Assembly (NCBI RefSeq): GCF_029428675.1
Contig: NZ_JAJNEL010000002.1
Location: 1-64,000, forward strand
Source: Streptomyces sp. JH14
GTDB lineage: Bacteria > Actinomycetota > Actinomycetes > Streptomycetales > Streptomycetaceae
Direction of reading: 5' to 3'
DNA length: 64,000 nt
Position 1 is the stretch's first letter. The number at the start of each line of letters is the position of its first letter. Of this stretch, positions 53,045-62,138 are shown in pieces. Position numbers and translations under genes: made by a program. The notes under the pieces were generated by a model. That model did no database searches, was not told the DNA's origin, and was given only the letters and a program-made list of their open reading frames with translations.

Positions 53045-55477
53045 ATGCACCTCAGCAGACGCACTCTGCTCTCGGCGACCGGCGCCACCGCGGCCGTCGC
53101 GGCGACCTCCGCCACTGCGCTCGTGGCCACGGCCGGCGCCGCGCAGGCACAGCCCGCGGCGGCTGACGGCACCGTCGGCACCGTGGGTATCGACGCGCTC
53201 CTGCAGCGCGCAGAAACCCTCCTGACCGGGGGCGTGTTCGACGCTTCCGACGCCGATTTCGCCGCCGCCGTCACCACCCTGGACACCACGGCCAAGGGGC
53301 TCTGGGACACCCTGGACCGCAGCGCCGGACGCACCGCCCTCTGGCCGGACCTCTCCCCCGTCACCGACCCCGGCAACTTCGGCCAGAGCTACACCCGGCT
53401 GCGCGCGCTCGCCACCGCCTGGGCCACCCCCGGCACCTCTCTGGCCGGCAGTACGGAGGCGGCGGACGCCCTCGTCGCCGCGCTGCGCTTCGCTCACGAC
53501 ACCGCGTACAACCCGGCCAAACGCGAGACCGGCAACTGGTGGTTCTGGGAGATCGGCGCCCCGCGGGCGCTGATGGACTGCTCCGTCCTGCTGCGCGACC
53601 GCCTTCCGGTCGCCGATCTGACGGACTATCTGGCGGTCGTCGACCGCTTCTGCCCGAATGCGGACCGGCGCACCAACTCCCCCACGCTCGGCGAGACGGG
53701 CGCCAACCGCACGGACAAAGCCGTCGTCGTCGCGCTGCGCGGGTTGTTGGGTCAGGACGCGTCCAAGCTCGCATCGGTCCGCGACGCCCTCTCCGACGTG
53801 CGCGACTCGGGGCGCAACAGCCTCTTCCGGTACGTGGGTTCGGGTGACGGATTCTACGAGGACGGGTCGTTCGTCCAGCACGACGTGGTCGCCTACACCG
53901 GTACGTACGGCGTCATACTGCTCGGCGGCGCCGCCTATCTGCTGTCCCTGCTCGCGGGCTCGGAGTGGGCGGTCACGGACGCCAAGGTGTCCGTGATGTA
54001 CGAGGCCGTCGAGCGGACCTTCGCGCCGGTTGTCTTCGACGGGCTGATGATGGATGCGGTACGCGGCCGGGCGGTGTCCCGGGAGCGTGCCGGTGACCAC
54101 CGGGACGGCGCGGCGGCGGTCGCAGCGATCCTGCTCCTGGCGACGGGCGCACCCGCCGCGTACGCCGACCGATGGCGCGAGCTGGTCAAGGGCTGGCTGA
54201 CCCGCAACCGCACCACACCGTTCGCTGCGCTTGCCACGCTCCCCCAACTCGCCCTCGCCAAAGCCGTACTGAACGACTCCGGCATACCGGCCGGGGAGCG
54301 CACGACCGGACACTTCGTCTTTGCCGACATGGACCGGGTGGTGCACCGTCAGCCCGGCTGGGCCTGCGCGCTGTCACTCTCGTCGAAACGGATCTCGGCG
54401 TACGAGGCGGGCAACGGCGAGAATCTGCACGGCTGGTACACCGGCGATGGCATGACGTATCTCTACGACGGCGACGACCTGGGCCAGTACAACGACGGCT
54501 TCTGGCCGACCGTCGACCCGTACCGCCTGCCCGGCACCACGGTCGACACCCGGCAGCGGACCGATCTCGGCACCGGCGCGGGCACCTCCACCTTCCGGCC
54601 GACGAACGCGATCGCGGGCGGAGTGGTCCTCCACGACCGGTACGGCGCTTCCGCGATGGAGCTGATCGGCCCCGCGGGCACCACCCTACGGGCCAGGAAG
54701 TCATGGTTTCTGCTCGACAACGCCGTGATCGCGCTCGGTGCGGGCATCACGTCGAGCGACGGACGCACGGTCGAGACGGTTGTCGAGAACCGCAACCTCG
54801 GCGCGGGCGGAACACAGCGGCTGCTGGTCGACGGCGCCCGTCGACCGGACGAGCTGGGCTGGACCCAGGACTTCGACCGCGCCGGGTGGGCCCATGTCGA
54901 AGGCGTCGGCGGCTACGTCTTCCCCGACACCACTAATCTGCGCGCGCTGCGCGAGGAGCGGACCGGAACCTGGCGGGCGGTCAACACCGGTGCCGACACC
55001 GGCGGCAGCACCGATCCGGTCAGCCGCCGCTATCTCACGCTCTGGCTCGACCACGGCGTCTCGCCCACCGACGCGGGGTACGCGTATGTACTGCTGCCCG
55101 GCGCGAGCGCGGCCGCCACGGCCGTCTGGTCGTACTCCCGACCGGTCCGGATCGTCGCCAACGACACCACGGCGCAGGCCGTGGAGGCCCGCAGGCACGG
55201 GCTGACGGCAGTGAACTTCTGGGGCGCGGGTACCGCCGCCGGGATCACCGCGTCCGGGCCGGCCTCGGTCCTGGTGCAGCGCCGGGGTCCGGAACTCACC
55301 GTCGCCGTCGCCGAGCCGAGCCGCACCCTGACCTCGCTCACGGTCGAACTGCCCTTCCCCGCGGACCGGGTGGTCACCGCCGACGACTCCGTGTCCGTCA
55401 CGACCGGTCGGCGCCCCGTACTCACCATCGCGGTCGGTGGATCGCGCGGCCACACGCACACCGCCACGCTCTCCTGA
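53045..55477 (+). CDS. Polysaccharide lyase family 8 (hyaluronate/chondroitin/xanthan lyase type)
   Basis: 810 residues. Twin-arginine-like signal LSRRTLLSATGA to about residue 38. NWWFWEIGAPRAL near 163 carries the catalytic Asn and aromatic patch. DGSFVQHDVVAYTGTYGVIL near 280 the catalytic His and Tyr, and RGRAVSRE near 345 the Arg. Together these mark an alpha/alpha-toroid PL8 enzyme with C-terminal beta domains. PL8 lyases cut uronate-containing chains by beta-elimination outside the cell. ATG at 53045 has AGAGGAG upstream. Together with the transporter this points to uptake of an unsaturated oligosaccharide. Which polymer is cut cannot be read from the sequence. Confidence 0.92.
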   Translation: MHLSRRTLLSATGATAAVAATSATALVATAGAAQAQPAAADGTVGTVGIDALLQRAETLLTGGVFDASDADFAAAVTTLDTTAKGLWDTLDRSAGRTALWPDLSPVTDPGNFGQSYTRLRALATAWATPGTSLAGSTEAADALVAALRFAHDTAYNPAKRETGNWWFWEIGAPRALMDCSVLLRDRLPVADLTDYLAVVDRFCPNADRRTNSPTLGETGANRTDKAVVVALRGLLGQDASKLASVRDALSDVRDSGRNSLFRYVGSGDGFYEDGSFVQHDVVAYTGTYGVILLGGAAYLLSLLAGSEWAVTDAKVSVMYEAVERTFAPVVFDGLMMDAVRGRAVSRERAGDHRDGAAAVAAILLLATGAPAAYADRWRELVKGWLTRNRTTPFAALATLPQLALAKAVLNDSGIPAGERTTGHFVFADMDRVVHRQPGWACALSLSSKRISAYEAGNGENLHGWYTGDGMTYLYDGDDLGQYNDGFWPTVDPYRLPGTTVDTRQRTDLGTGAGTSTFRPTNAIAGGVVLHDRYGASAMELIGPAGTTLRARKSWFLLDNAVIALGAGITSSDGRTVETVVENRNLGAGGTQRLLVDGARRPDELGWTQDFDRAGWAHVEGVGGYVFPDTTNLRALREERTGTWRAVNTGADTGGSTDPVSRRYLTLWLDHGVSPTDAGYAYVLLPGASAAATAVWSYSRPVRIVANDTTAQAVEARRHGLTAVNFWGAGTAAGITASGPASVLVQRRGPELTVAVAEPSRTLTSLTVELPFPADRVVTADDSVSVTTGRRPVLTIAVGGSRGHTHTATLS

Positions 55478-55523
55478 CCGGCCACCGGCGGCCGGCCACG
55501 TCAGCACCGGCCGCCGGTTCCCC

Positions 55524-55765
55524 GATTCCTTCCTCGATCGCTGCACAAGCTGATCCGCGAGGAGAACCCGCAGTCCGACTGGCGGACGCAGGACGCGCTG
55601 CGCTGGACGAACTTCGCCACATACACGAGCCGGATCACTGGTTACGATCTCACCGACTTCTACGTCGACAAGTGGGCGTACCCGTTCGACGCCGACGGCA
55701 GGGCCACCCTCGCCGCGCTCAACCTGCCCACACCGCCCGTAGACCCGTCGACCCTGACGGACTGA
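55524..55765 (+). pseudogene. C-terminal relic of a second M60-like gene
   Basis: In one frame it reads RFLPRSLHKLIREENPQSD, then TGYDLTDFYVDKWAYPFDAD and LAALNLPTPPVDPSTLTD, then stop. This matches the end of the M60-like protein at 51632 (RLHKLVREENPQSD, GYDLTDFFVGTWAFPIDAAG, LAALNLPKPPVDPSTLTD), including the same final residues. There is no start codon or upstream body, and the first part has small insertions. It is the stump of a duplicated M60 gene. The divergence shows an old duplication, not a recent copy. Confidence 0.85.
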
Positions 55766-55779
55766 GGAGCACCGCCCGC

Positions 55780-57789
55780 ATGACCCCGCCTTTCCTGCAC
55801 CTTCCCCCGACCGACCGGGTGCTGTCCTCGCGCACCGGCTGGACGCGCGCCCACTGGGAGGCGACCGCCGACCGGTTGCTCGATGCACTCGTCCCGTACG
55901 CGACACCGGGCTTCGCGCAGTACCGGCTGCCCGGCAGGGCCAGTTGGTCGGGGGTGGTGTCGGACGGACTCGAGGGATACGCACGCTCCTTCCTGATGGC
56001 CTCCTGCCGGATCGCCGGTGCCCGGGGAGAGGTGGACCCCGAGCTGGTCGAGCGCTATGCGAGGGGTCTGGCGACGGGCACCGACCCGGCGTCGGACGAG
56101 GCCTGGCCCCGGCTGACCGACTGCTCGCAGCAGATGGTCGAAGCGGCCTCGATCGCCGTCGGGCTGCACGAGACCCGCCCCTGGATCTGGGACAGGCTGG
56201 ACACCAAGGTCCAGGAGCGGGTCGTCGACTGGTTCTCCGGCTTCGTCGGCGGCCGCACCTGGGACAACAACTGGCGCCTCTTCCAGGTGGTGTCCGAGCA
56301 GTTCCTCGCCTCGGTGGGTGCCCCGCACAGCCGCTCGGACATCGAAAGCGGACTGGACAGGATCGAGGACTGGTACGTCGGGGACGGCTGGTACACCGAC
56401 GGGGACGGCCGAAACTTCGACTACTACGTCGGCTGGGCCATGCATCTGTACCCGCTGCTCTGGTCGCGGATGGCGGGCCCGGAGGAGGACGGGGGCAGGA
56501 CCGAGGTCTACCGGCAGCGGCTTTCCCGGTTTCTGCAGGACTACCCGCAGTTCTTCGGCTCCGACGGCGCACCGGTGCACCAGGGACGGTCGCTGACCTA
56601 CCGGTTCGCGGCGCTCGCGCCGGTCTGGATGGGGGCACTGGCCGACTGCACGCCACTCGCTCCGGGGCTGACACGCCGGCTCGCCTCGGGCACGCTGCGG
56701 CACTTCGTGGAGCGCGGCGCCCCGGACGAGCGGGGGCTCCTGACCCTCGGCTGGTACGACACGTTCCTGCCGAGCACCCAGCCGTACTCCGGCCCCGCGT
56801 CCCCGTACTGGGCGAGCAAGGGCTTCCTCGGGCTGCTGCTCCCGGCGGACCACCCGGTGTGGGCGCAGCGCGAACTCCCGCTGCCCATCGAGGAGTCCGA
56901 CCAGTACACCGCGCTGCCCGCGCCCGGCTGGCTGCTGCACGGCACCCGGCACGACGGCATCGTCCGGCTGGTCAACCACGGCAGCGACCACAACCCGCCG
57001 GCCGCGGCCGACGACGCGCCGCAGGCGGGCGAGGAGGATCCGCACTACGCAAGGCTCGGCTATTCGACGGCCACGGCCCCCGAGTCCGCACCGCACGCCA
57101 CGGCACGCACCGTCGACAACCATCTGGCGCTCCTGGCACCGGACGGCACCCCGTCACGGCGGCGCAGGATCCACCCGCTGCGCTGCGAGGGCAACCTCGC
57201 CTCGTCCTGGTACGCGGCCGAGCTGCCCGGTGACGACCGTACGTACCGCATCGAGACCACGAGTGTGCTGCACGGCCCGTGGGAGATCCGGGTGCACCGC
57301 GTCGAGGCGCCGGAGGGCGTGCTGGTGCGGGAGGGCGGCCATGCGGTGGCGCACGACGAGCGGCCGTTCGCCGCCTCGGGCCCGGGCTGGGCGCTGGCCC
57401 GCACGGCCGACGGTCTGACGAGTGCCGTGGTCGCACTTCACGGCTGGGACAGCGAGACCCGCGCGGCGGCGGGCAGGACCCCGTCGGCCGCGGACACCAC
57501 GGAAGCCGGTGGGGCGAGCGCGGACAGTGGGATGACGGAGGCCCGGGCGACGGCACACGGATCCGGTGTCGCGCGCGATGTGCAGTCCAATGCGTACGGG
57601 CCGCACTCCGCGATCCCCTATCTGCGCGGCAGTCGTCATCCGGGCGGGCGGAGCCTCCATGTCTCCCTGATCGCGCTCTCCCGCGACACCGTGCATCCGC
57701 AGGCGCTGCGCACATCGGTGGGAGTGCGTGCCGTCGGTGCGGATGCCGTGGTGCTGACCTTCCTGGACGGCACCACGGTCGAGGTCTGA
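55780..57789 (+). CDS. DUF2264-domain protein
   Basis: 669 residues, no signal peptide. DGLEGYARSFLMASCRIAGA near 62, DNNWRLFQVV near 165, YVGDGWYTDGDGRNFDYYVG near 200 and WASKGFLGLLLP near 345 match the DUF2264 family, whose alpha-helical toroid resembles heparinase and unsaturated-glucuronyl-type enzymes. The C-terminal half is probably a beta-sandwich. It may process unsaturated oligosaccharides after uptake. ATG at 55780 has GAGGAG about ten bases upstream, overlapping the end of the M60 relic. Ends 15 bases from the convergent GAF gene. Confidence 0.85.
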   Translation: MTPPFLHLPPTDRVLSSRTGWTRAHWEATADRLLDALVPYATPGFAQYRLPGRASWSGVVSDGLEGYARSFLMASCRIAGARGEVDPELVERYARGLATGTDPASDEAWPRLTDCSQQMVEAASIAVGLHETRPWIWDRLDTKVQERVVDWFSGFVGGRTWDNNWRLFQVVSEQFLASVGAPHSRSDIESGLDRIEDWYVGDGWYTDGDGRNFDYYVGWAMHLYPLLWSRMAGPEEDGGRTEVYRQRLSRFLQDYPQFFGSDGAPVHQGRSLTYRFAALAPVWMGALADCTPLAPGLTRRLASGTLRHFVERGAPDERGLLTLGWYDTFLPSTQPYSGPASPYWASKGFLGLLLPADHPVWAQRELPLPIEESDQYTALPAPGWLLHGTRHDGIVRLVNHGSDHNPPAAADDAPQAGEEDPHYARLGYSTATAPESAPHATARTVDNHLALLAPDGTPSRRRRIHPLRCEGNLASSWYAAELPGDDRTYRIETTSVLHGPWEIRVHRVEAPEGVLVREGGHAVAHDERPFAASGPGWALARTADGLTSAVVALHGWDSETRAAAGRTPSAADTTEAGGASADSGMTEARATAHGSGVARDVQSNAYGPHSAIPYLRGSRHPGGRSLHVSLIALSRDTVHPQALRTSVGVRAVGADAVVLTFLDGTTVEV

Positions 57790-57804
57790 GCGAGGGGCGC
57801 CGGA

Positions 57805-58407
57805 TCAGGGCCTGATGCCTCTGGTGTCCTCCCGTCGGTGGATGTGCCCGATGAGTTCCTGCGCCAGGGACTTGATGGTGTCGAGGCCGGCCCGCCCCCA
57901 GGGGCGGGGCACGGTGTCGACGGCACAGACCGCGCCCAGCGCGACGCCGGTACGGTCGATGAGCGGCGCCCCCAGATAGGAACGGATCCCTATCTCGTCG
58001 ACCACCGGATTGCCGGCGAACCTGGGGTAGTCGCAGACGTCCTCGAGGACGAGTGCCTTGCGGCGTGCGACGACATGCGGGCAGTAGCCGTGGTCGAGGG
58101 CCATGTACCGGACGCCCCGGCCGCTGCCCGCAGCCGCGGCCCCCAGATCGAAGCCGGCGTGCGTGCCGGACGGGGCGTGCAGACCGGCGAAGAACTGCCG
58201 GTTCTCGTCGATGAAGTTGACCATCGAGTACGGCACTTCGGTCACTTCGGCCACTCTGTCGGCGAACGCGTCGAAGCTGTCGAAGGAGGCATCGGCGCGT
58301 TCTCCCAGCCCGAGTGTCCGCAGCCGCCGGGTGCGAACGGCGGAGTCGTGGTCGACGGGGGTCAGCAGCAGCCGGCCGGGAACGGGCCGGTTCTCGGGCG
58401 GACTCAC
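57805..58407 (-). CDS. GAF-domain protein, fifth gene of a conservon
   Basis: 200 residues with one GAF domain from about 45 to 185 (FADRVAEVTEVPYSMVNFID, YCPHVVARRKALVLEDVCDY, VDEIGIRSYLGAPLIDRTGV, GAVCAVD). GAF domains bind small ligands or chromophores. GTG overlaps the stop of the cvnD-like GTPase gene (GTGA), so it is translated with the conservon. It could supply a sensory input to the kinase-like CvnA or be an effector of the GTPase. No obvious bilin-binding Cys is in the usual place (YCPH contains a Cys, role unknown). Confidence 0.88.
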   Translation of the reverse strand: MSPPENRPVPGRLLLTPVDHDSAVRTRRLRTLGLGERADASFDSFDAFADRVAEVTEVPYSMVNFIDENRQFFAGLHAPSGTHAGFDLGAAAAGSGRGVRYMALDHGYCPHVVARRKALVLEDVCDYPRFAGNPVVDEIGIRSYLGAPLIDRTGVALGAVCAVDTVPRPWGRAGLDTIKSLAQELIGHIHRREDTRGIRP

Positions 58408-59054
58408 GAATAGGCTCCGAAGCCGGACAGCGGGGCCGGCGCGGCGGTGGCGTTGATCAGGTGCTGGACGAGGGTGACGAGCGCGCCGGTGCCCGAGCTG
58501 GCGATCCGGGCGTCGCAGAGCACGACGGGCACCTCGGGTCCGAGGTCGAGTGCGGCCCGTACCTCCTCGGGGCCGTAGCGGTAGGCGCCGTCGAACTCGT
58601 TGACCGCGACGATGAATCCGATGCCTCGCCGCTCGAAGAAGTCGACGGCCGGGAAGCACTCCTCCAGTCTGCGGGTGTCGGCGAGCACGACCGCGCCCAG
58701 CGCCCCCTGGGAGAGCTCGTCCCACATGAACCAGAAGCGTTCCTGGCCCGGGGTGCCGAACAGATAGAGCACATGCTGCTCGTCGAGGGTGATGCGGCCG
58801 AAGTCCATCGCGACCGTGGTGGCGGTCTTGGACTCGATCCCCTCGAGGCTGTCGGTCGCCGCACTGACCTGGGTCAGCAGCTCTTCCGTGCTCAGCGGTG
58901 CGATCTCGCTGACCGCGCCGACGAACGTGGTCTTGCCGACGCCGAAGCCGCCCGCCACCAGGACCTTGAGCGCGACGGGGAAGTACTCCGTGCTCGCGGT
59001 CCCGTCACCCCCGGCCGAGCCGCCGAAGCCGTCAGAGCTGTCGTCGTAAGCCAT
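58404..59054 (-). CDS. CvnD-like small GTPase
   Basis: 216 residues. GGFGVGKTT near residue 35 is the P-loop, FGTPGQERFW near 100 the switch II G3 region, and NEFDG near 150 stands in place of NKxD. This is the MglA-like ATP/GTP-binding family of conservons. ATG at 59054 overlaps the cvnC-like gene by 23 bases and has GGAGG nine bases upstream. Works as the switch of the G-protein-like complex with CvnA-C at the membrane. Confidence 0.93.
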   Translation of the reverse strand: MAYDDSSDGFGGSAGGDGTASTEYFPVALKVLVAGGFGVGKTTFVGAVSEIAPLSTEELLTQVSAATDSLEGIESKTATTVAMDFGRITLDEQHVLYLFGTPGQERFWFMWDELSQGALGAVVLADTRRLEECFPAVDFFERRGIGFIVAVNEFDGAYRYGPEEVRAALDLGPEVPVVLCDARIASSGTGALVTLVQHLINATAAPAPLSGFGAYS

Positions 59055-59409
59055 CGAGCACTGCCTCCAGCAGAGATCGGTCGGTGGGCATGTCATGGAA
59101 GGCGGGCGGATGCGCGGTGACTGCGCCGCAGTCGACCAGGTCGGAGACGAGCACCTTGGTGACGACCGCGGGCAGCCGCAGATGCGCGGCGATCTCGGCC
59201 ACCGAGGTGGGTCCGCCGCACAGTCCGAGCGCCACGAAGTGCTCGGGGCCGAGATGCGTCTGCGGATCCGCTCCGGTGGCCCGCACCAGCGAGAGCAGAT
59301 CGAGCACGGTCGTCGGACGGGTACGGCCGTTGCTCACGGTGTACGGACGGATGAGCCGGCCGGCCGCGTCGTCGAGCAACGGCCCGTCCTGCGGGGCCGA
59401 CACCCTCAC
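59032..59409 (-). CDS. CvnC-like DUF742 protein
   Basis: 125 residues, DUF742. LIRPYTVSNGRTRP near residue 19, LSLVRATG, EHFVALGLCGGPTSVAEIAA HLRLP and VLVSDLVDCGAV are the family core, with a winged-helix look. GTG at 59409 overlaps the stop of cvnB (GTGA). Leu in DGLRRQL at the C-terminus is encoded by TTA (59049-59047), a codon read by the bldA tRNA in Streptomyces; it lies within the overlap with cvnD. Confidence 0.92.
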   Translation of the reverse strand: MRVSAPQDGPLLDDAAGRLIRPYTVSNGRTRPTTVLDLLSLVRATGADPQTHLGPEHFVALGLCGGPTSVAEIAAHLRLPAVVTKVLVSDLVDCGAVTAHPPAFHDMPTDRSLLEAVLDGLRRQL

Positions 59410-59840
59410 AGCCCCGTGGAGCTCGGTGTCCCGGCCGCTTGCCTCGCCGGGGTCATCAGATACGGCCGGACGCTCTTGACCAGCATGGTCATCTCATAAC
59501 CGAGCACCGCGGCATCCGCCTCACGCCCAGCCAGGACGGCGAGGCAGGTGCCGGATCCGGCGGTGGAGACGAACAGCAGCGTCGAGTCGAGCTCCACCAC
59601 CACCTGCCGGACCTCTCCGTTGTCGCCGAAGCGCGCCCCGGCGCTGCGGCCGAGCGAGTACAGCCCCGCGGCCAGCGCCGCCATGTGGTCGGCGCTGTCG
59701 GCGTCCATGCCGTGGAGGGATTTCACCAGCCCGTCGGCGGAGAGCAGGACCGCGCTGCGCGTGTACGGCACTCGCTGTACCAGCCCGCTCAGCAGCCAGT
59801 CGAGGTCCGAGACCTGACTGGACGGCATTTCGGTCGCCAT
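59406..59840 (-). CDS. CvnB-like roadblock/LC7 protein
   Basis: 144 residues, one roadblock/LC7 domain. LDWLLSGLVQRVPYTRSAVL, LSADGLVKSLHGMDADSADH, VVVELDSTLLFVSTAG and LAVLAG follow the family pattern of MglB-like GTPase partners. ATG at 59840 has AAGGAG eleven bases upstream, and lies eight bases after the cvnA stop. Expected to dimerise and bind the CvnD GTPase. Confidence 0.92.
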   Translation of the reverse strand: MATEMPSSQVSDLDWLLSGLVQRVPYTRSAVLLSADGLVKSLHGMDADSADHMAALAAGLYSLGRSAGARFGDNGEVRQVVVELDSTLLFVSTAGSGTCLAVLAGREADAAVLGYEMTMLVKSVRPYLMTPARQAAGTPSSTGL

Positions 59841-59847
59841 GGTGCAT

Positions 59848-61794
59848 CTACTCCTTGAAGGTGTTCGTTTCGAGGGGGTCCAGATCGAGGTGGTGCGAGT
59901 CGGAAGGCTGCGGGTCCGGGTGGAGCGGGTCGCCGGACGCGGCGGTCCCGCCGACCGGCAGCGGGCCGGCGGACGCGCCGGGTCCACGGACCGGCAGCGG
60001 CTCGAGCGGGGCCGGGGCTTGCCAGGCCTGCGGTTCCGGTGCCTCGGGGATGCCGTCCTGGTCCGGCTCGGTGTCGGCGTCCGCAGCGCTGCGGGCCTCG
60101 GCGAGCTCGACGCCCCGTCGGAAGGACGCCATCAGGCCGGGGTCGTGGAGGGCGGGTTGTTCGTCATCGGGACGTGCAGCAGGTGCCTCCCTGAGCTGCG
60201 GGACCAGGTGTTCCTGGTGGGTGCGCCTGGGGAGTTGGGGACGCCCCATCGTGCCGCGCACGACTCCGGTCTCCGGCGGGGGGACCGGAGCTGCGTCGGC
60301 CGGGCGCCGGACGCCGGGACGGGCGTCGGTGGGGGTGGGCCGGTCGACCCGCTCGGCGCGCAGCGGCAGCGGTGGGCCCTCGCCCAGCCGCCGTGTCTGC
60401 TGGGGCGGTTGATGCAGCCGCAGCGACCGGCTGGGCATCTGCGCCTGCCGGTTCGGGGCCGGGACCTGGGGCTGGGCCTGGGCCGGAGGCCGGTGCACGG
60501 GGCCGGGCGGCGGGACCGGGGCGGCGTCGGTGTCGGTGTCGCCCCTCGTGGGTGCGTCCCCGTCGCCCCCGAGCAGGGACTGCGGCAGCACCAGTACGGC
60601 CTGGGTGCCGCCGTAGATGTTGCTCTGCAGCCGGACGGCGATGCCGTGCCTGCGGGCCAGCGAGGCGACGACGAACAGTCCGATCCGGCCGTCCTGCAGC
60701 AGGTGGGCGACGTTGACCTGGTCCGGGTCGGCGAGCAGGGCGTTCATCCGGTTCTGCTCGTTGCCCGGCAGACCGAGCCCCCGGTCCTCGACCTCCAGGG
60801 CGAGCCCGGCGGTCACATGCTGGGCACGCAGGAGCACCTGGGTGTGCGGGGCGGAGAACACGGTGGCGTTCTCGACGAGTTCCGCCAGCAGGTGGATCAC
60901 ATCAGCCACGGCGTGCCCGCGCAGCGTGCCGTCGATCGGCGGCACCAGCTTGACCCGCGGATAGTGCTCGACCTCGGCGATCGCCGAGCGCAGCACCTCG
61001 GTCATGGTGACCGGGTTGCTCCACTGCCGCCGTGAGATGGCGCCGCCGAGCACGGCGAGGTTCTCGGCGTGCCGGCGGATGCGGGTGGCGAGATGGTCGA
61101 CGTGGAAGAGGCCCTTGAGCAGATCGGGGTCCTCGACCTCGTGCTCCAGCTGGTCGAGCAGCTGAATCTCACGGTGCACGAGCGACTGGAGGCGGCGGGC
61201 GAGATTGACGAAGACTTCGACCCGTTGTTCCTCGCCCGAGTCGTGGGTGAGCCGGGACGCCGTCACGACTGCGGCCACGGCCGCGTCCTGCGAGCGGCCC
61301 AGTTCCTGCGCGAGCAGATCGAAGGCGTCGCTGCCGGGTGGGACGGGCTGCGGGGGCCGCCGTGGGGGCACCGGTTCCCCGCTGCGGAGCTGTTCCACGA
61401 CCCGCTGCAGTTCGGCCTGCCCGTGGGCGCTGGTCCGGCGCAGCGCCAGACACCGGCCGAGGACGGTGGTGGAGACCCGGTTGGCGCCGAGGAACGCGGC
61501 GACCACCGCGGCCACCGCCAGCGCCCCGGATCCGCCGAGCGCGGTCCAGAGTTCGGTGGTCATCGGGGCGCTCGTGGAGCGGACCGTGAAGATGACGGCT
61601 GCGGTGCCGCTCAGTACGACGGCGATGGCCGGCAGCAGGGCGGTGCGGAGGATCTGGGGCCTTATGCGCGATTCGGGAGACAGCTGCGCGGCGCGCGGCC
61701 TGGCCGGGGCGGAGTGGGCACGGGCCCCCGGCCGGCCGTGCCGCCCACCCTCTCGGCGTTCCGGTCGCGCGTCGGGTGCGCGAAGTTGAGACAT
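59848..61794 (-). CDS. CvnA-like membrane histidine-kinase-type ATPase
   Basis: 648 residues. Two membrane segments near 50-70 and 85-110 flank a very short loop. A helical dimerisation region follows (FVNLARRLQSLVHREIQLLD, LFHVDHLATRIRRHAENLAV), then a HATPase_c domain with N box LLAELVENATVFS, EDRGLGLPG and DGRIGLFVVASLARRHGI. The last ~210 residues are Pro/Gln-rich and disordered. ATG at 61794 (GAGGA upstream) was chosen; a GTG at 61845 is an alternative. Heads the five-gene conservon, which acts as a membrane-linked signalling complex in morphogenesis or metabolism. Confidence 0.93.
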   Translation of the reverse strand: MSQLRAPDARPERREGGRHGRPGARAHSAPARPRAAQLSPESRIRPQILRTALLPAIAVVLSGTAAVIFTVRSTSAPMTTELWTALGGSGALAVAAVVAAFLGANRVSTTVLGRCLALRRTSAHGQAELQRVVEQLRSGEPVPPRRPPQPVPPGSDAFDLLAQELGRSQDAAVAAVVTASRLTHDSGEEQRVEVFVNLARRLQSLVHREIQLLDQLEHEVEDPDLLKGLFHVDHLATRIRRHAENLAVLGGAISRRQWSNPVTMTEVLRSAIAEVEHYPRVKLVPPIDGTLRGHAVADVIHLLAELVENATVFSAPHTQVLLRAQHVTAGLALEVEDRGLGLPGNEQNRMNALLADPDQVNVAHLLQDGRIGLFVVASLARRHGIAVRLQSNIYGGTQAVLVLPQSLLGGDGDAPTRGDTDTDAAPVPPPGPVHRPPAQAQPQVPAPNRQAQMPSRSLRLHQPPQQTRRLGEGPPLPLRAERVDRPTPTDARPGVRRPADAAPVPPPETGVVRGTMGRPQLPRRTHQEHLVPQLREAPAARPDDEQPALHDPGLMASFRRGVELAEARSAADADTEPDQDGIPEAPEPQAWQAPAPLEPLPVRGPGASAGPLPVGGTAASGDPLHPDPQPSDSHHLDLDPLETNTFKE

Positions 61795-62097
61795 CAGCGT
61801 CCTCGGTACGTGGGGCACCAGGAATCGGCATTCATGTGGTGACACCTACGGTCGTCGGTCAGGCTCGGGTCATCGGTCGGACAGGCTCGAAAGAGATGAG
61901 CCCACCGTTGATCACCGGCCACACACGGTAGTCGCCGATCGACGATGTTCGGCGGGCAGTTGTCGAACTTGCCCGCCATCCGTCCCGCTCTGGTATGAGC
62001 GCTCGCTCGGACGACCGAATACGCCGCATTGACACGGTCGGCGGACACCCGCCCGGTCGGGCGGATCGGGCCGCCGGAACATCCGGAGCCCACAGAA

Positions 62098-62138
62098 ACG
62101 GCTCGGACCGCCGGGCGCTGCCGGACGGTCCGAGCCGT
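62098..62138 (-). terminator. Second terminator-like hairpin
   Basis: Perfect 13-bp stem ACGGCTCGGACCG/CGGTCCGAGCCGT with a 15-base loop, followed by TTTCT on the minus strand. A back-up terminator for the hydrolase gene upstream, isolating the conservon. Confidence 0.7.

Noticed and set aside
57154..57696. 180-codon frame opposite the DUF2264 gene
   Set aside because: Shadow of the DUF2264 coding sequence without motifs.
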